This document shows positions 33,401 to 45,944 of a stretch of 64,000 bases of DNA, piece by piece. The position numbers and the translations under genes are program-made. The stretch comes from Enoplolaimus lenunculus (lineage: Eukaryota; Nematoda; Enoplea; Enoplida; Thoracostomopsidae), in contig JASANG010001427.1 in NCBI GenBank assembly GCA_030248215.1, positions 26,346-90,345 of the forward strand, given 5' to 3'. How positions within the stretch are numbered: the first letter of the stretch is position 1; each line of letters starts with the position of its first letter. The notes under the pieces were generated by a model. It saw nothing but the letters and a program-made list of their open reading frames with translations. It was not told where the DNA came from and searched no databases.

Positions 33401-36400
33401 AAACTTCACCATTTGCTGGTTCGTAAATTGTTATAAGATCTACATTGATAAAGTACAAAATTGTCAAAATTAATGACTCTGGAATCGTATCAAAAATAAA
33501 ACGCTATTTTAAGCACTTTTTGTGTCTTAAACAGCATGTTTTAGAACACTTTTTCTAAGGGGAGACACTGTGAAATGAATTTATAGCGTAGATCACGTTA
33601 TTAAGTTTTTTTTGTTTGTTAAAACGCTATTTTCTCATCAGTATATACATATTTTTCAAAACGAAAAGCGTTTTGTATAGTTGACCCTTTCCTTTACAAT
33701 CAAAATTAATGTTAATAAATGTATTGTTACGCTTTTTAAAGGACATAGCAATCAACAACAGCAAACGTTACCAGAAGTTACTCCGCGAGACGAACTTAAT
33801 ACTGAAGCCGTACTCGATGACGAATATTCGCTTGCAAGTTGTATTAATACCAGCGAAATGATGGGGCTTTGTAGCGGCCGGAGGTCCAAATTACCCATGG
33901 CGTCCTGCTCAAATGCAAATCCTGTTGCCTTACAGATGCTTCCTCCTGGATTTCAAACGAAACAAGGACAAGCAGGAACGATGGAACTCGAAATAGGGGG
34001 CGACGCTGATGATTCAACACTGAGAGAGTCGAAAACTCTAGGTGGGTCAAAAACTGGGACTGATGTGGGAACCACAGAAAGGTATACGGGTGAGCATCGT
34101 GTATCAGGAGTGGAAAAGGCTGCACAAGCTAGTCAAAGAGAGATATGTAAAGGAATGAGTGAAAATTGTGCTAATTTTTGGTGTCAGACAAAAGCTCGTG
34201 GTAGGAATTCTTTTGGGGAGAAATCTAATAGCATTGGTGTAAACGCTTCGGATATGACATCGAATAACTCTGTCTGTAATGACGAGTGCGTGCGGGCTGG
34301 CGAGCGAGACCACGAGAATGGGCGTGGAAGCGAGGTTGCATCCCCGGAAAAATTTTCAGATAATGCTTCGTATACTTTAGATCAGCCTAGCCAGGCACTA
34401 CTGGATGCGATAAAAGCTGAAGGCGTCAATGAAATGGTTGGGCTTGTAACTGAAAGGTCTTCGATTAATTACAATAATAATTGTGTGCTCAATTCAACGG
34501 CGAGTGCCCCGCAAGACGGTTTTGAACGGCTGCTATGTGACGAACGACTGAAAACGTTGGACGATATTATTGCAATTTCGGCTGCGCGTGATGAATTAAA
34601 TTGTATTGCTAGTGATTTTACTGAAAATTGTCGCGAAAAACTAACTCATTTGAAAACTGAATGTAACAGAACAGTAGGCGATGATGCTTGCGGCAATAGT
34701 GGACTGGAAACATGCTGGCTAGACCAGAGTGCTGAGGTCGACAAGGCTCAGGTGGCATCGAATGAGCTCAAACAGCTGCAGAAGTTGTCTGAATACTGTG
34801 ATGGATCGCTAACAAATGGGACGTTGGAATCGGCTCTGTGTAACGGCATCTCTTACAAAATTATGAGCTCGCAAGCGCCAAGTTTAGCTGACTGCATCAG
34901 CATGGACGCGACCGTAGCGAGGGAAAAACTGGCGGAGTGCTCAAATGTCAAGCAAATACTGGCAACCTATCATTCGCTACAGCTGGAAGCGTTACGATGC
35001 CGGCAAAGGCGTGAACTAGAAAGTTTAGAGCATCAAATTGATTCGTTGAGCGAAATTTTGCAAGGTTCAGGCAGCTCAGGGTACAACAGGGTGTTGTCAA
35101 ATGGAATTACGACAGCGTCAAAGTGGAACAATTGTTGTCTTGAAGATTTTGCGAAATTTGAAGACGATGCCGTACGAGAGCATCCGGTACCGTTAAGTAT
35201 GACTCCGACAAAGGGAAAGGATAAATGTAGGACAGTAACCAGACAATCAAAGCTGAAACCTGCAGTGGGAAATGCTCAGACGTCTCCGTTGTTGCTGCTA
35301 TCGACTTGCGGGGATGAAAATTCGCCAAGAGTTTTGTCAGGGATCAAGTCTGGGGCAGGTAGGTCTGGCCGTAGGCGGTCCCATAAGGTTGGTAAGGGAC
35401 ATCGATGTCCGTGGTCTGTTTCGGCAGTTGCGCCCAAAAATATCGATAAGTTGAAGTTGCCAAATGGTCAGATTGGAGAATTGTTGGAACGAGGAGATCC
35501 TGTTTTCGAGGTGAGTGAGGTGAGATAGCTGGAGATTCGCAACCGAGCGCGGTGGATCCTACATAGCTAAAGCCAAGCAAACTCGATCTGTTTCTGTTTA
35601 AGCGCCCCCGATAAGGATTTTACATAGTGTATATGCGTATAAAGTGTGTACATGTTCTATACAAGCGATTAGGCATTGTTTTTGTCGGTAAGAATTACCC
35701 CCGCTCAAGATTTTACCCCTAGTTTTCAACCAGAAGCTCCGTTGAAGTTCCTCCACAGTGTCGAGACCCAGCGAATGCCCAGCTTCAGTAGAATGTTTGG
35801 AAAGGATAGCGTTTTAAACATAGCTTTCTAAAAACGATACGTATATAATATTCTCTGTTAGGTGTGCCAAAGTGATGTTTGTAACTACATGTACAAGTAA
35901 GAAATGACGTTTAGTATATTTTAGGTATATAGATGAAATATTTGTGGGAGACAATACTTGTGGTGAAATTTAAGTGACTTTGGATACAACCAGTTCAATT
36001 TGTGATGCTGTCTTGTAGTCAGTTTTCTGGTTTCGTAATTGTGAATTTAATAATTTTTATAAAAATTTCACATTATCAAATTGATTGAGCGAATCGAAAT
36101 TCCAAGCGAAGCTCGGAGTTTGGCGAAGCGTTTTTTGTTTTGTACTTGAGTGTAAACCTTTATGACCGATAATTCAATAGTTATCTAATAGGTGATTTTC
36201 ATATTAGTTTAACTGAGGACTTTTTAAATTATTTCGAATAAATTGTTTATAAACATAGAAAACCGATAATTGAATAGTTAGTTAATAGCTAATTTGCATA
36301 TTAGCTCAACTAATAGCCTTTTATTTTTGTTTCACTGAGTATTAGGGTTACTGAAGTGTTTTTGGGTGCGCTAAATCGGAATAAAATGTTTATAAACCTT

Positions 36401-39400
36401 CAAGACCGTTAATTTTATAGTTGGCTAAGCTAATGGCTAATTTGCGTATTAGTTTAATTAATTAAGCTCAAATTAGGAATTTTTAAATTTCACTGATTAT
36501 TAATTAGGGTTATAAGGAATCAAATTCAGCACTAAAGGGTTTTTCGTTGCGAGAAATTTGAATAAATTGTTTATAAACCTTTAAAACCGATGAGTGAATA
36601 GTCAACAAAGTGGGTCGAGCTATCCGTTTGTGATATATAGGTTTGAAATCTTTAACTGGACTGATTAATAAGCATGTCCGTTCTTTGTTCAACACAATAG
36701 TTCTACTACGACTTCTATTTTTTGTTTTGTGACATTTGAAGCGGCTGCATAGAGTACTGAGTTTAATAATTGTTCTTTTAGGTGCAAAACTATCGTGAAA
36801 CAAAGCGAACCCCTCGGAATAACTGTGACGACGGCGAGGAAAAATCAACAGAATCGCATGATGTTGCAGTTCCTTCATTTTCGTCAGCAACAACCACTGC
36901 TGATGTATCATTGGTTTTTAGTAAGAAGCGAGCTATAGAAGCGTCTCAAACTCACCAGACAAGTGCCGAATGTTATTTAGGAACACCAACAGGTGGGGAT
37001 GAAATTTCGGCTTGTGTCTACGATTTGGTGGAGACCCCGAGAAAGCTCAATAGCGATATTCCTAAACTGATTACTGAAGACAAGGACTTGCCCAGAGCGG
37101 TAAAAGATAAACATTGTTGCAATGGAGTAGATTTAGTTGCGCTCAGTACGAATGGTATGTCAGGGGGCACCCAAAATTTAAAAGGTATGCAGCCGTATGG
37201 CCAGTGTTTTGCCATTATGCATGGGGATACCGTAGACGGAGTGCCGCCTATAGATTCACCTCATCGAGTCAAACGCGAACATAGCGACGCGATTGGATTA
37301 AGTGATAATTCGCGACGTCAGCGTCGCCGCCGCCGCTCTGACTGTGTCGTAAGCGGCGGCGGAAGGTGCGATGACGTCAGAACGAATTCGCGATCGTGGT
37401 TGCCGCTTTGTGTTTCGCCAGCGACAAAACTGCGGACGACTTCGCTGCCTCCGTCTTGTAAACGACAGGTAAACGAAGTATATATCTTGGTTCCGAGTAC
37501 GTACATTTGTCTGGTTTTAGTTAGTTCAAACAACGGTTATGAAACTTTTACGTACCTTTTACGACAATTTTGGTAGGAAGTGAATTACAACCCATTCAGT
37601 GGAATTAGCTTCGGAAGATTTATATTTTTTACTTTTGCTCTGGGAAATGTGTTTTTGTTGAAGCAGTCCTGGATTATATATTTATTATAAAGTGGCGTTA
37701 CAAAGTCGAATATGTTATTTATTATTATAGATTCCGACAGATCTAAAAACGATGCTCGGTGCTTTCGTAAAGGGGCATTTAACTCGACGATTTTTAAAAG
37801 TTCCTCGTGTACGGAAGCTTACGGACTCAATTAAGGCAGGTGGTTTAATTTCTTAAATTTCACATTAATTTTACACTTATTTTTGGACGGCATAGTGCAG
37901 CAACTGTTACCAGCTGGTGATGAATCTACGACTCGTAATGTCGAAATTTAACACAGTTTTTGCAACTGCTCTTTTTTCCTATAATAATTAAAAAATATCG
38001 GGTTTCTAGCGAATGGAAACGGGTCCGAAGACTTCCGAAAATGTGGTGCGGAAAGGTGTTTTCTGGCTTCTCCTAACTGTTATCCTTATTTCATTCTTGA
38101 GTTTAATTTGTCAATCGGCTGAATTTCCTGCTAAACGTATATTTTCGGTATAATTTGTAAATCGGCTGAATTTCCTGCTAAACGTATTTTCGGTATTTTA
38201 GACTATTCAAAAGGCGTTAGATTCAAACATTTCAAACAGTAGAAGCTTCAATGATGATGCAGTGCCGAAAGCAACCGAGAACAGCCGATTTCAAAATCAG
38301 GTAAGACAGTCTTTTTTTGCTCTGGGATGTGATTATTCAGAAATTTATGAGCAATTGCTTTATTTTTAGTTGCATTGGTAGAAATTTAACAAGGAAGGTT
38401 TCATGAGTATTGAATGTTTTGTCAAAACGCTGTTTCAGGGTGCAATTGTTAGTTGAAATTTTATAATGCACAACATAACATAAAAGTTGAAATGTTAGTG
38501 TCCATGCTTTTTGAATTGTTGTTACCTTTTTGTGTGAACGATGAGTAAACCAAGGCGCAATCGAATATCAAAAATACTACATTTGCCTGTCAGTTGTTAC
38601 CGGAGCGGAAATATGGTATGTAATTTCCTGCCAGTCTAGTTCTACGATATTTTCGTAAAGCGTCGTATATCTCCCAGTAATGTTTTTACATGTTTGTAGC
38701 TCAACTCCGCCAAATCTGAGCTACACTATTTAGTGTTTGTGATTCCTGTCGCCTCGCGTTTGGATCTAATTGCGAAATTGAGAGAAACTGAAAGGCTGGA
38801 ACGTTTGAGAAAAGTATGGTTTTCAAATTAGGATATTCTAACAAAATGATGTATTGAGTTTAACGTTTTTTACATGAATTTTTATTTTTAGATGGTCTGG
38901 TGAGTCGTTTTTAGTAGTTTTGTCAGTACAACTAACAGAAATGTGGTTGTAGTGGAGGCGGTTTTGCTTTCTGTCAACCAACACTGTTGTGAGGTTGAAA
39001 GTAAACAAGTATCGTTTTGTCAATATGGTGTCACATAAACTATTCGAAAATAACTTTATTCAATCATTTAATTTCTCCTCTGAATAAAGTATTCTGAGTA
39101 TTTATTTAGTAAAATGTTATTTGAAAAAATTATTGTTTCATTAACAGTAATTTTTGTTTTAAGGATTCTGTTGCTTTACAAGTGCCAAAGAATAGTACTC
39201 AACCGCGATCATTAGCTTCCAGAATATCTCAAGGAAAAGAAAATAGGTACGGTTGATTTTCTGTACGGGGCTTTCTTGATAACGTAGATTGAAATGTCGT
39301 TTTTCAGTTTATCAATTTCTCAGTTTTTTTTTATTTTTAAAAATGGTTGTAGCAGGTTGACAATTTCAGAAATTTTTATTTTTAGTAAAGCGGCACAATG

Positions 39401-39569
39401 CAAGGTGGGTTCGGACGCAACGGTAGTGAAACACGGCAATGCAATGAGAAACAAAACGATTCGCCAAAGTCCGAAAACTAGCAGACCGTGGGCTACTGCG
39501 GTGGTTGGAAATGCGGTCCCTGCGCATAGTGGCCGCGCCACTAGTGCTACTGTCCGCCCATGGAGATAA
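30439..39569 (+). CDS. CCP110: centriolar coiled-coil protein CP110
   Basis: CP110 caps centriole distal ends with CEP97, controlling centriole length and blocking cilium formation. Ten exons join in phase: 30439-30537, 32434-32514, 33014-33212, 33742-35510, 36782-37468, 37731-37835, 38202-38300, 38700-38813, 39164-39246 and 39386-39569, about 1,139 residues. The N-terminus carries the family box (YVSCIKVDGMPILPPI, then REEMRQYKALAIAKEQQ). The centre is long and polar, with a short coiled coil (RCRQRRELESLEHQIDSLSE, near residue 543). The conserved C-terminal region is clear: LGAFVKGHLTRRFLKVPRVR near residue 955, then SAKSELHYLVFVIPVASRL and LRETERLERLRK. The junction after exon 6 works only with a GC donor (AAG|GCAGGT). 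Intron 1 holds a 1.2-kb mobile element. Identification rests on N- and C-terminal boxes; the middle is unalignable by eye. Confidence 0.87.
31139..32317. mobile_element. G/C-tract inverted-repeat element, 5-bp duplication (copy 1)
   Basis: Ends CTGGCTTCTCCACAGC and GCTGTGGAGAAGCCAG are perfect inverted repeats flanked by the exact duplication AATAA. Both arms contain long G or C tracts (CCTGGGGGG types) around an AT-rich centre. A 391-bp hAT-like MITE is nested inside. The 5-bp duplication does not fit hAT, piggyBac or Tc1; I cannot name the superfamily. It sits in CCP110 intron 1. Confidence 0.88.
31390..31780. mobile_element. hAT-like MITE, 391 bp, nested
   Basis: Ends CAGGGTGCAACCGG and CCGGTTGCACCCTG are flanked by the exact duplication GCCAACGC (31382-31389 and 31781-31788). 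It is almost identical to 16672-17062. The element it interrupts has a second copy at 41564 with no insertion at this point, which confirms the boundaries. Confidence 0.93.
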
Positions 39570-40869
39570 TGATGTATGTACATTCTCAGACTCAGATTTG
39601 TGTAGTGGATCAGCTGGAAATCTTTCAAAAAATCAATTCTTGTTCCAACTGTCCTAGTGAGACCCTTGTAGCATCTGTAATCAGTTGATGATAGATCGTG
39701 TAACTTTTAAACTATGATTAGCTTGGACATGTGGCGTATTCTATTGCTTGCATTAAGTTCACTCGAGTGATGTGCCAAATTTGAGATGCATCGTTGTTTC
39801 AGTAAGACTTTTCCAGGATCCAGTTGGCGATAGATGGTTACACAGATAAGAATACGAAACAATGTTTCCCGTTCTCAAATTTTTCTAGCGACTGACAACC
39901 AGTAAGCTATAAGTGGATTGCATAACACTTTTATGTAAGAGAATAAATAAACTTGCTTAGTTTACCGTCAACTGTTGAAATTTTAGGCAAATTTTCGATG
40001 AAAAGAATATTAAGATTATATAGATTGAATTATTTAGCTAATACTGATTGAGACATTATTCGGCCGCCAGGAATATGTTTCTGCTATTGGTAATAGGTGC
40101 TACTTGCTTACCTTTTAAGGAGATTTAGGTTTACTTTAGCTGTGCTGTTTACTAGTAAAATGTCACTAAACTTGTGCACAGTTTTTGCTGTTTTACGCTG
40201 GCTACGCAATTTTTTTATAGTTATATAATGTAATTTTGATTGAAATATAACGTTTATTAAGTTTGGTTCGTTTTTCGAAAATGGTCGGCTACTTTTTCTG
40301 TTAAGGTCAGAATGTTATTGTTCTGAAAGTAGGCTTGTAATCTGTTTGGTGTATGTGTTAGTGTTTAGACTTAGAAGATAATCGCCGTGATGATTATAAA
40401 TACATCAAAAGTCCAGACTGATCTTTGTAGTAATATTTCAGGTTTCTGTTTGTGGGGGGCAACCGGTGGGCCGCCACCCCTCTAAATTTGAGTCCCCCAC
40501 TCTTCTAAAGCTGCTGAGATACTTAAAAATGTTTAGCTTTAGCCAGAATTTGTGTTGTTTGGTTGTAATTTTTTACGATTCTGTATTATTATGTTTTCTT
40601 TTGCGCATTATTGTTATTGGGTCAGATGATATTGTGTACAGTCAAAGTTAAATGCTCATGTGGTCAGCCTGTTTCGGTTTTTAATCACAACACTGCCTCA
40701 TATTGAACACAGTGTGTTTATTTGTATTTTTTCTTGCTTTGTTTGTGATCGTCTCGTAGATACGTATTTCGGTGTTCAAAGAAGCTTGAACCAATGAGAT
40801 CGACGTAAGTAACCTGGTTGGTTGATGCGCTGGTTTTATTGTCTACTGTCAAACATTTTGAACCGTTGC

Positions 40870-41070
40870 CTGCATGAATATTTTCTATTTCGACAGACGT
40901 GTATTTTCAAGCTACGATTCGAAATCGGTCTTTGAGTTGGCAAGAGTTTATCATGAACACTTAAGCTATAGGAGCTTAACACTCGAGTCCAAAGAAGCTA
41001 TCACACTTCATGTGATGATTTTTAAATACTTATGCTTGTATTAATTTTTAAACACTGCGCATTGTGTTTG
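40870..41070. mobile_element. degraded piggyBac-like/tRNA-like element
   Basis: ATGAATATTTTCTATTTC, CTATAGGAGCTTAACACTCG and a final CACTGCGCATTGTG follow the order of the complete copies at 45383 and 45679, with strong divergence. Confidence 0.55.
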
Positions 41071-41119
41071 TTATATATTGTACTTATACAGTTGGTAATT
41101 AGTTGCTCAGAGTGCTCTC

Positions 41120-41316
41120 GGCCAATGTAAATAACAAGGGCGAAACTGTATTATAAGCATATTTCTAAGCTTAAGTCTAAGTATAAGAATTAGTTTATTC
41201 CATTGTAAAAATGAGTTTATTCCTAAGCCTAAGCCAAGCAAAAAATAAATTAAAGCTTAAACTTAATCTATTCTAGTCCTGCAGAAAAACGTTCCGCCCC
41301 TGATCTTTACATGGGC
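41120..41316. mobile_element. MITE with TTAGGC-like interior (family A)
   Basis: Left end GGCCAATGTAAATAACAAGG, interior with CCTAAGCCTAAGCC, right end CTGATCTTTACATGGGC. A second, partial copy follows at about 41320-41505, ending GATGTTTACACGGGCC. Confidence 0.65.
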
Positions 41317-41563
41317 TGTGCTGTCTATGTGCGAACGGGTTACTATGGCTTGTATTGGTGACGCTACCACGCGGATCCAACCGTAACAAAGTCGAAGCGT
41401 AGAAATAAGCTTATACCTTGGTCTAAGCAAAAAATTAGTCTAAAGCTTTTATTCTATTGCAGTCCCGCAGAAAACGGTCCCGCCGTCGATGTTTACACGG
41501 GCCAATGTTATGAGTAATTTAGCAACGTAAAACTTCCTTTCCGTTATTTCGCTCTCTTTAAAA

Positions 41564-42332
41564 CTGGCTTCTCCACAGCGGGGGGGGCCAGCACTTTTCG
41601 AAATTTTCATTTTCCCCCCGGCGAAAATTTTGCCGCCCCCAGGAAAGGCCCCCCGGCGAATTTTCGGCCGCCCCAGCAAAATGCCCCTAGGACTATTCTA
41701 AGCCAAAAATTTTCAATGTTAAAACATAAAGACTTGGACTTTTTTGAGACGGACATTCGGCAAAATGTGATTTTATATTACGCTGAGTATTCATAATTTT
41801 TAATAGCGTTACAAATACCGGTAGTAACTAGTAAAATTCAATAATGAACTGAAAAAAGCACAATTATATAAAGACCGTTTCAGGGCATACAGCATTCGAA
41901 AGTACCTTGCAACAACAAGTTCAACCCGCCTGAGCCTTATGATAAACTGAAGCTATGACTAATATATAAAATATATGTTAATCACAGTTTCAATTATAGA
42001 TTATCTATATTTTATATAATTGTGCTCCTTTCAACTTCTGGTAAAGTTGTCAGTAATATTAGTTAAAATTATTGTTAATTAGCGTCGGAGGGGAATTTTT
42101 GTCATGTTGAGCGATGAATAATCTTCAGTTGAGTTGGAAACACGATCTAGAATAAAAAATGGTCCAAAAAGTCGGCTTGCAAAATTTTGAGCCTGTCCCC
42201 CAGGACCCCCCGGATCATCTGGGGGCCCCACAGGAAAACTGCCCCCCAGCAAAATTAGCTGCCCCCCAGGAAACTCCTGCTCCCCCCAGGAAACGCCCCC
42301 CGGCGGAAATTTTCAAGCTGTGGAGAAGCCAG
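41564..42332. mobile_element. G/C-tract inverted-repeat element, 5-bp duplication (copy 2)
   Basis: Same ends as 31139-32317 (CTGGCTTCTCCACAGC and complement), flanked by the exact duplication TAAAA, and in opposite orientation to copy 1. It lacks the nested hAT-like MITE; its uninterrupted octamer is at 42082-42089 (GCGTCGGA, the complement of TCCGACGC, against GCCAACGC in copy 1). Confidence 0.9.
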
Positions 42333-42610
42333 TAAAAGAAAGCAAAAAATGTCAATCGTTAAGCTATGTTTCTTTCGCGTTGGAATTCGCGATGTGATCA
42401 ATTTGATAAACTTATAACCAAATAAATACCAGTAGTTTCTGTATTTGAATTTGTATGGCAGACAGTATAATATATGCAGTCAGTATTACAGTTACCTTAT
42501 TTGTGGTTTCAATTATATATCGCATCGATTTGTGTTTTTTCAATTGATTTGTGTTTTTTGTACAGTTGTGGCCGCATCCGCTTTATCGACTGTTCAGCGA
42601 TGGAAATACG

Positions 42611-42840
42611 GGCCAATGTAAAGAACATGGGCGGAACAATATTGTAAGCATATTCGTAAACCTAAGCCTAATCCTAAGCGTAAGAACGAGCATATTCCTA
42701 AGCCTAGGCTTAAGCCTAACCCAAAGCGTAAGAATGAGCATATTCCTAAGCCTAAGCCTAACAAAAAATAGTCTAAAACTTAAGCTTACTCTTTTCTAGT
42801 CCCATAGAAAAACGTTCTGCCCGTGATCTTTACATGGGCC
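42611..42840. mobile_element. MITE with TTAGGC-like interior (family A)
   Basis: Inverted ends GGCCAATGTAAAGAACATGG and CTTTACATGGGCC surround three blocks of CCTAAGCCTAAGCGTAAG-type hexamers joined by GAGCATATT spacers. Confidence 0.75.
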
Positions 42841-42994
42841 GAAATATGTATTAAATGAAAAAACATAGCGTGTTTCTTCAGCTATAATTTTACGTTTACA
42901 AGACAAAATTTTGTCACACTTCCTGTTGAAACGTTGCTTGAATAGTTTAGTCAATATTGGCCAGGAATTAGAGGAATAAATGTGATAAATTGTA

Positions 42995-43417
42995 ATGTGC
43001 AATCGGAATTATAAAATACAGGAACCGGAAAGTCAAAAATACCTGAACCGGAAAACAAAAAGTACTGGTGATGTTACAAAAAAATCATATATAACGCCGT
43101 TTTATCGCTTTTAATGGTAGAAACACACCATTTAGGACGCCAAAATCCTGAATCAGATGCAGTATCTAGAAACGTACGTACTTATGACAAAATATGGAGT
43201 ATGGCAAAAATTGAAAATCTTGGCAATACACGATCAGACAATTTTAGAAAAAAGTTAGAATAGTGTGCCAATTCTTCTTAAATTTTCGAGCCAGAAAAAT
43301 TTGCAATACCGAAAGTACCGGAAAATTGCGGTGAAAAACACCGGATCTATTACCGGAACTGGATAGTGCAAAATACCGGATTTCCCTCAAAGAACCGAAA
43401 GTCCGGTTGCACCCCAA
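42995..43417. mobile_element. hAT-like MITE, diverged
   Basis: GTGCAATCGGAATTATAAAA at the left and CCGGTTGCACCCC at the right mark the ends. The interior (GCAAAAATTGAAAATCTTGG) is shared, reversed, with the element interrupted at 45383. Confidence 0.65.
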
Positions 43418-43491
43418 TATATGTATATATTATGTATGTATATATAGAGCAAATTTTATGCGAATGCTGGTGTAAACTAACTGTTGCTATT

Positions 43492-43878
43492 AGGGTGCAA
43501 CCGTAGGTGAAAAATGCCGGAGCCGGAAGTCAACTACACCTGCCGGAGGTGAAGCCGGAGGTGAAGCCGGAGGTGAGGTGGAATTAGGTAGAAAAATGAT
43601 GGTTAATTAGTTAATTTATAGTTAATTAGTTAATTTTAGCCAATATCTGCAATATGTTGTTTAAGTTGTTTGGTTTTACGCTGATTTTCTGCGAAATTCG
43701 GAAATAGTTTCCTGAAAATTGTGACAACAGTAAAACGAAACGCGCTAAGCAGATAAATTTTGCAGAATTATGCACAATTTTACTACCGAAATTGCCGGAA
43801 CCTCCGGCAAAAATTGTGCCGGAGCCGGAGGCCGATTTTTTTGCAAGATCTAGAGGCAAACCTCCGGTTGTATCTTGG
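43492..43878. mobile_element. hAT-like MITE relative with GCCGGAG arms
   Basis: Left AGGGTGCAACCGTAGG and right CCTCCGGTTGTATCTTGG are inverted. The arms consist of GCCGGAGGTGAAG-type repeats, a variant of the CCGGAA arms. Confidence 0.6.
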
Positions 43879-43915
43879 TTGGTATATTACGTTCATTTTG
43901 TATCGATTTCATTTA

Positions 43916-44353
43916 CTGTAGTGACCCGAATAAGATGGTGTGGGGTAAGAGGGGGGTACCTATTTTAAGTCCCAATCAATAGGAGTCCATATCCCTAATA
44001 AGAGTCCGTAAAAGCGGATAGAGTCCCAAACCCTAATTAGAGTCCATAAATGTCAATTATCCATGATTGTAGCGCATAAATGACTCCGGGACCAAATAAT
44101 TTGAATTCGAAACTTTAAAGCGTACTTAAATTTTGAAATTACATTCCTAAGTATAATCTTGCATGATCGCTCAAGCTATTGACACAAGACAACGGGTAGT
44201 TGCAGTACATGGGTATATATCAGTAACGAAGGGTGCCAGAGCGTGGGTTAAAAATAAATAACAGTCCGTAACTGAATAACAGGGGTACCGGGGGTTCCGT
44301 GTCTAAAGAGGCCAAATAAATATCAGTCCCCCCTCATATTCGGGACACTACAG
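43916..44353. mobile_element. MITE flanked by TA
   Basis: Ends CTGTAGTGACCCGAATA and TATTCGGGACACTACAG are inverted with one mismatch and flanked by TA on both sides, as in Tc1/mariner-type elements. The interior has repeated AGAGTCC and TAACAGTCC motifs. Confidence 0.7.
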
Positions 44354-45382
44354 TACTTAGGTTTTGTAAAAAGTAAACTATTGCAGTCGAATCAAGTTTT
44401 GAACGCGTACATCTTGGCATCACAGAGCGATATTCGAGCTTTGAAATCTGTAAAGTTGGCTATTACTTCGTTTGCAGATCCGATGAAATTATAATAGGTA
44501 GAGCGGCACATCGGAGGTTAACAAATTTTGCCCAGTTAATAAAAAGAAACTTGAATATCAATTTAATTTTTATAACTCTAAATTTTATATTGCCAAATTT
44601 TCAATTTGTGTCATATTTTATACTAAAATATTAGTAATCGAGCGTTTGAATACAACGAAAAAGCTTACAACTGCATATCAATGACGTTAAATTTTGTGAT
44701 GCTAAAAGTGTCGAGAGCAGGTGTAAAACAAATAGTAAACAGTTTACTGTATATTGTGTCACTAAAAATAGCTTATTTATTGGTTTCTAAACGAATGTCA
44801 CGGTGGCTGACATTTTTCACTTTCAGGTTCCGGTTTTTATTCGCTTTCCGGTTCCGATATGTTAAATCTCGTCGCGCCCTGCATCAGAGTGGGACTTTAC
44901 CGCCTGGTAAGCGGGAGTCGGTGAAAAAAATTTCAGCCGCGGGTAAAGATTTGTACTACGCTGGTAAAAACGCACTTTTTATCCGCGCCAAACTTTTAAG
45001 GTGCAAAACATACGGCGTTGCCAGTTTTACTTCTGGTCTTGTACTGTCTGGTGCGATTAGTTGGATTTGAAATTTTTGTTGTTTCTAGTAAACTTTCATG
45101 TGTAAAAGTTCTTTGAACGGTAGGAAAATCCGGTATTTTTCACTATCCGGTTCCGGTAACAGATCCGGTGTTTTCCACCGCAATTTTCCGATATTTTCGG
45201 TATTGCAAATTTTTCTGACTCGAAAATTTAAGAAAAATTGGCATACTATTCTAACTTTTTTCTCTAAAATTGTCCGTGTGTTTATTTTTGAAATTTTCAA
45301 TTTGTGCCATACTCAATAATTTATCATATGTTTCCACCTACTTACTGTATTTGTTTCAAGATTTTGGCGTGTTTACAGTATT

Positions 45383-45944
45383 AACCCTTTCTCACATGAA
45401 TATTTTCTATTTCCCCTGAGACCTACTTTTATGCTAGGATTCGAACTCCAGTGACTGGAGTGGGAGGCGTATACCATCACCACTCAGCTATAGGAGCTTG
45501 ACGCTCGAGCCCGAGGGGGCTCTCACGTCTTGTGGTGATTTAGTGCAATGTATACGTGTTGCAATTGTTAAACACGGTGAGATATATATTATTAAACGTA
45601 TACACAGTGCGCTGAGTTGCATATAGGCAACTCAATGTGAGAAGGGGTTATAGATAGTAAATTGAAAATTTTTCACTTAACCCTTTCTCACATGAATATT
45701 TTCTATTTCCCCTGAGACCTACTATTATGCTAGGATTCGAACTCTGGTGACTGGAGTAGGAGGCGTATACCATCACCACTCAGCTATAGGAGCTTGATGC
45801 TCTAGCCCAAGGGGCTCTCACGTCTCGTGGTGATTTAGTGCAATGTATACGTGTTGCAATTGTTAAACACGGTGCGATATATATTATTAAACGTATACAC
45901 AGTGCGCTGAGTTGCATATAGGCAACTCAATGTGAGAACGGGTT
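45383..45944. mobile_element. piggyBac-like dimer with tRNA-like core
   Basis: Two related ~265-bp units (45383-45649 and 45679-45944) are joined by a 29-bp spacer. Each has inverted ends CCCTTTCTCACAT and ATGTGAGAAxGGG; the pair is flanked by TTAA on both sides, the piggyBac signature. On the minus strand each unit contains an A-box-like TAGCTGAGTGG and a B-box-like GTTCGAATCC, as in a tRNA-derived SINE. The dimer interrupts a hAT-like element whose right end is at 46076. The same dimer and spacer occur reversed at 51466. Confidence 0.8.

Noticed and set aside
44681-45070. A 129-codon ORF on the plus strand
   Set aside because: It reads through CCGGTTCCGGTT repeat arms (giving FRFRFLFAFRFR) and AT-rich intergenic DNA; no protein family features.
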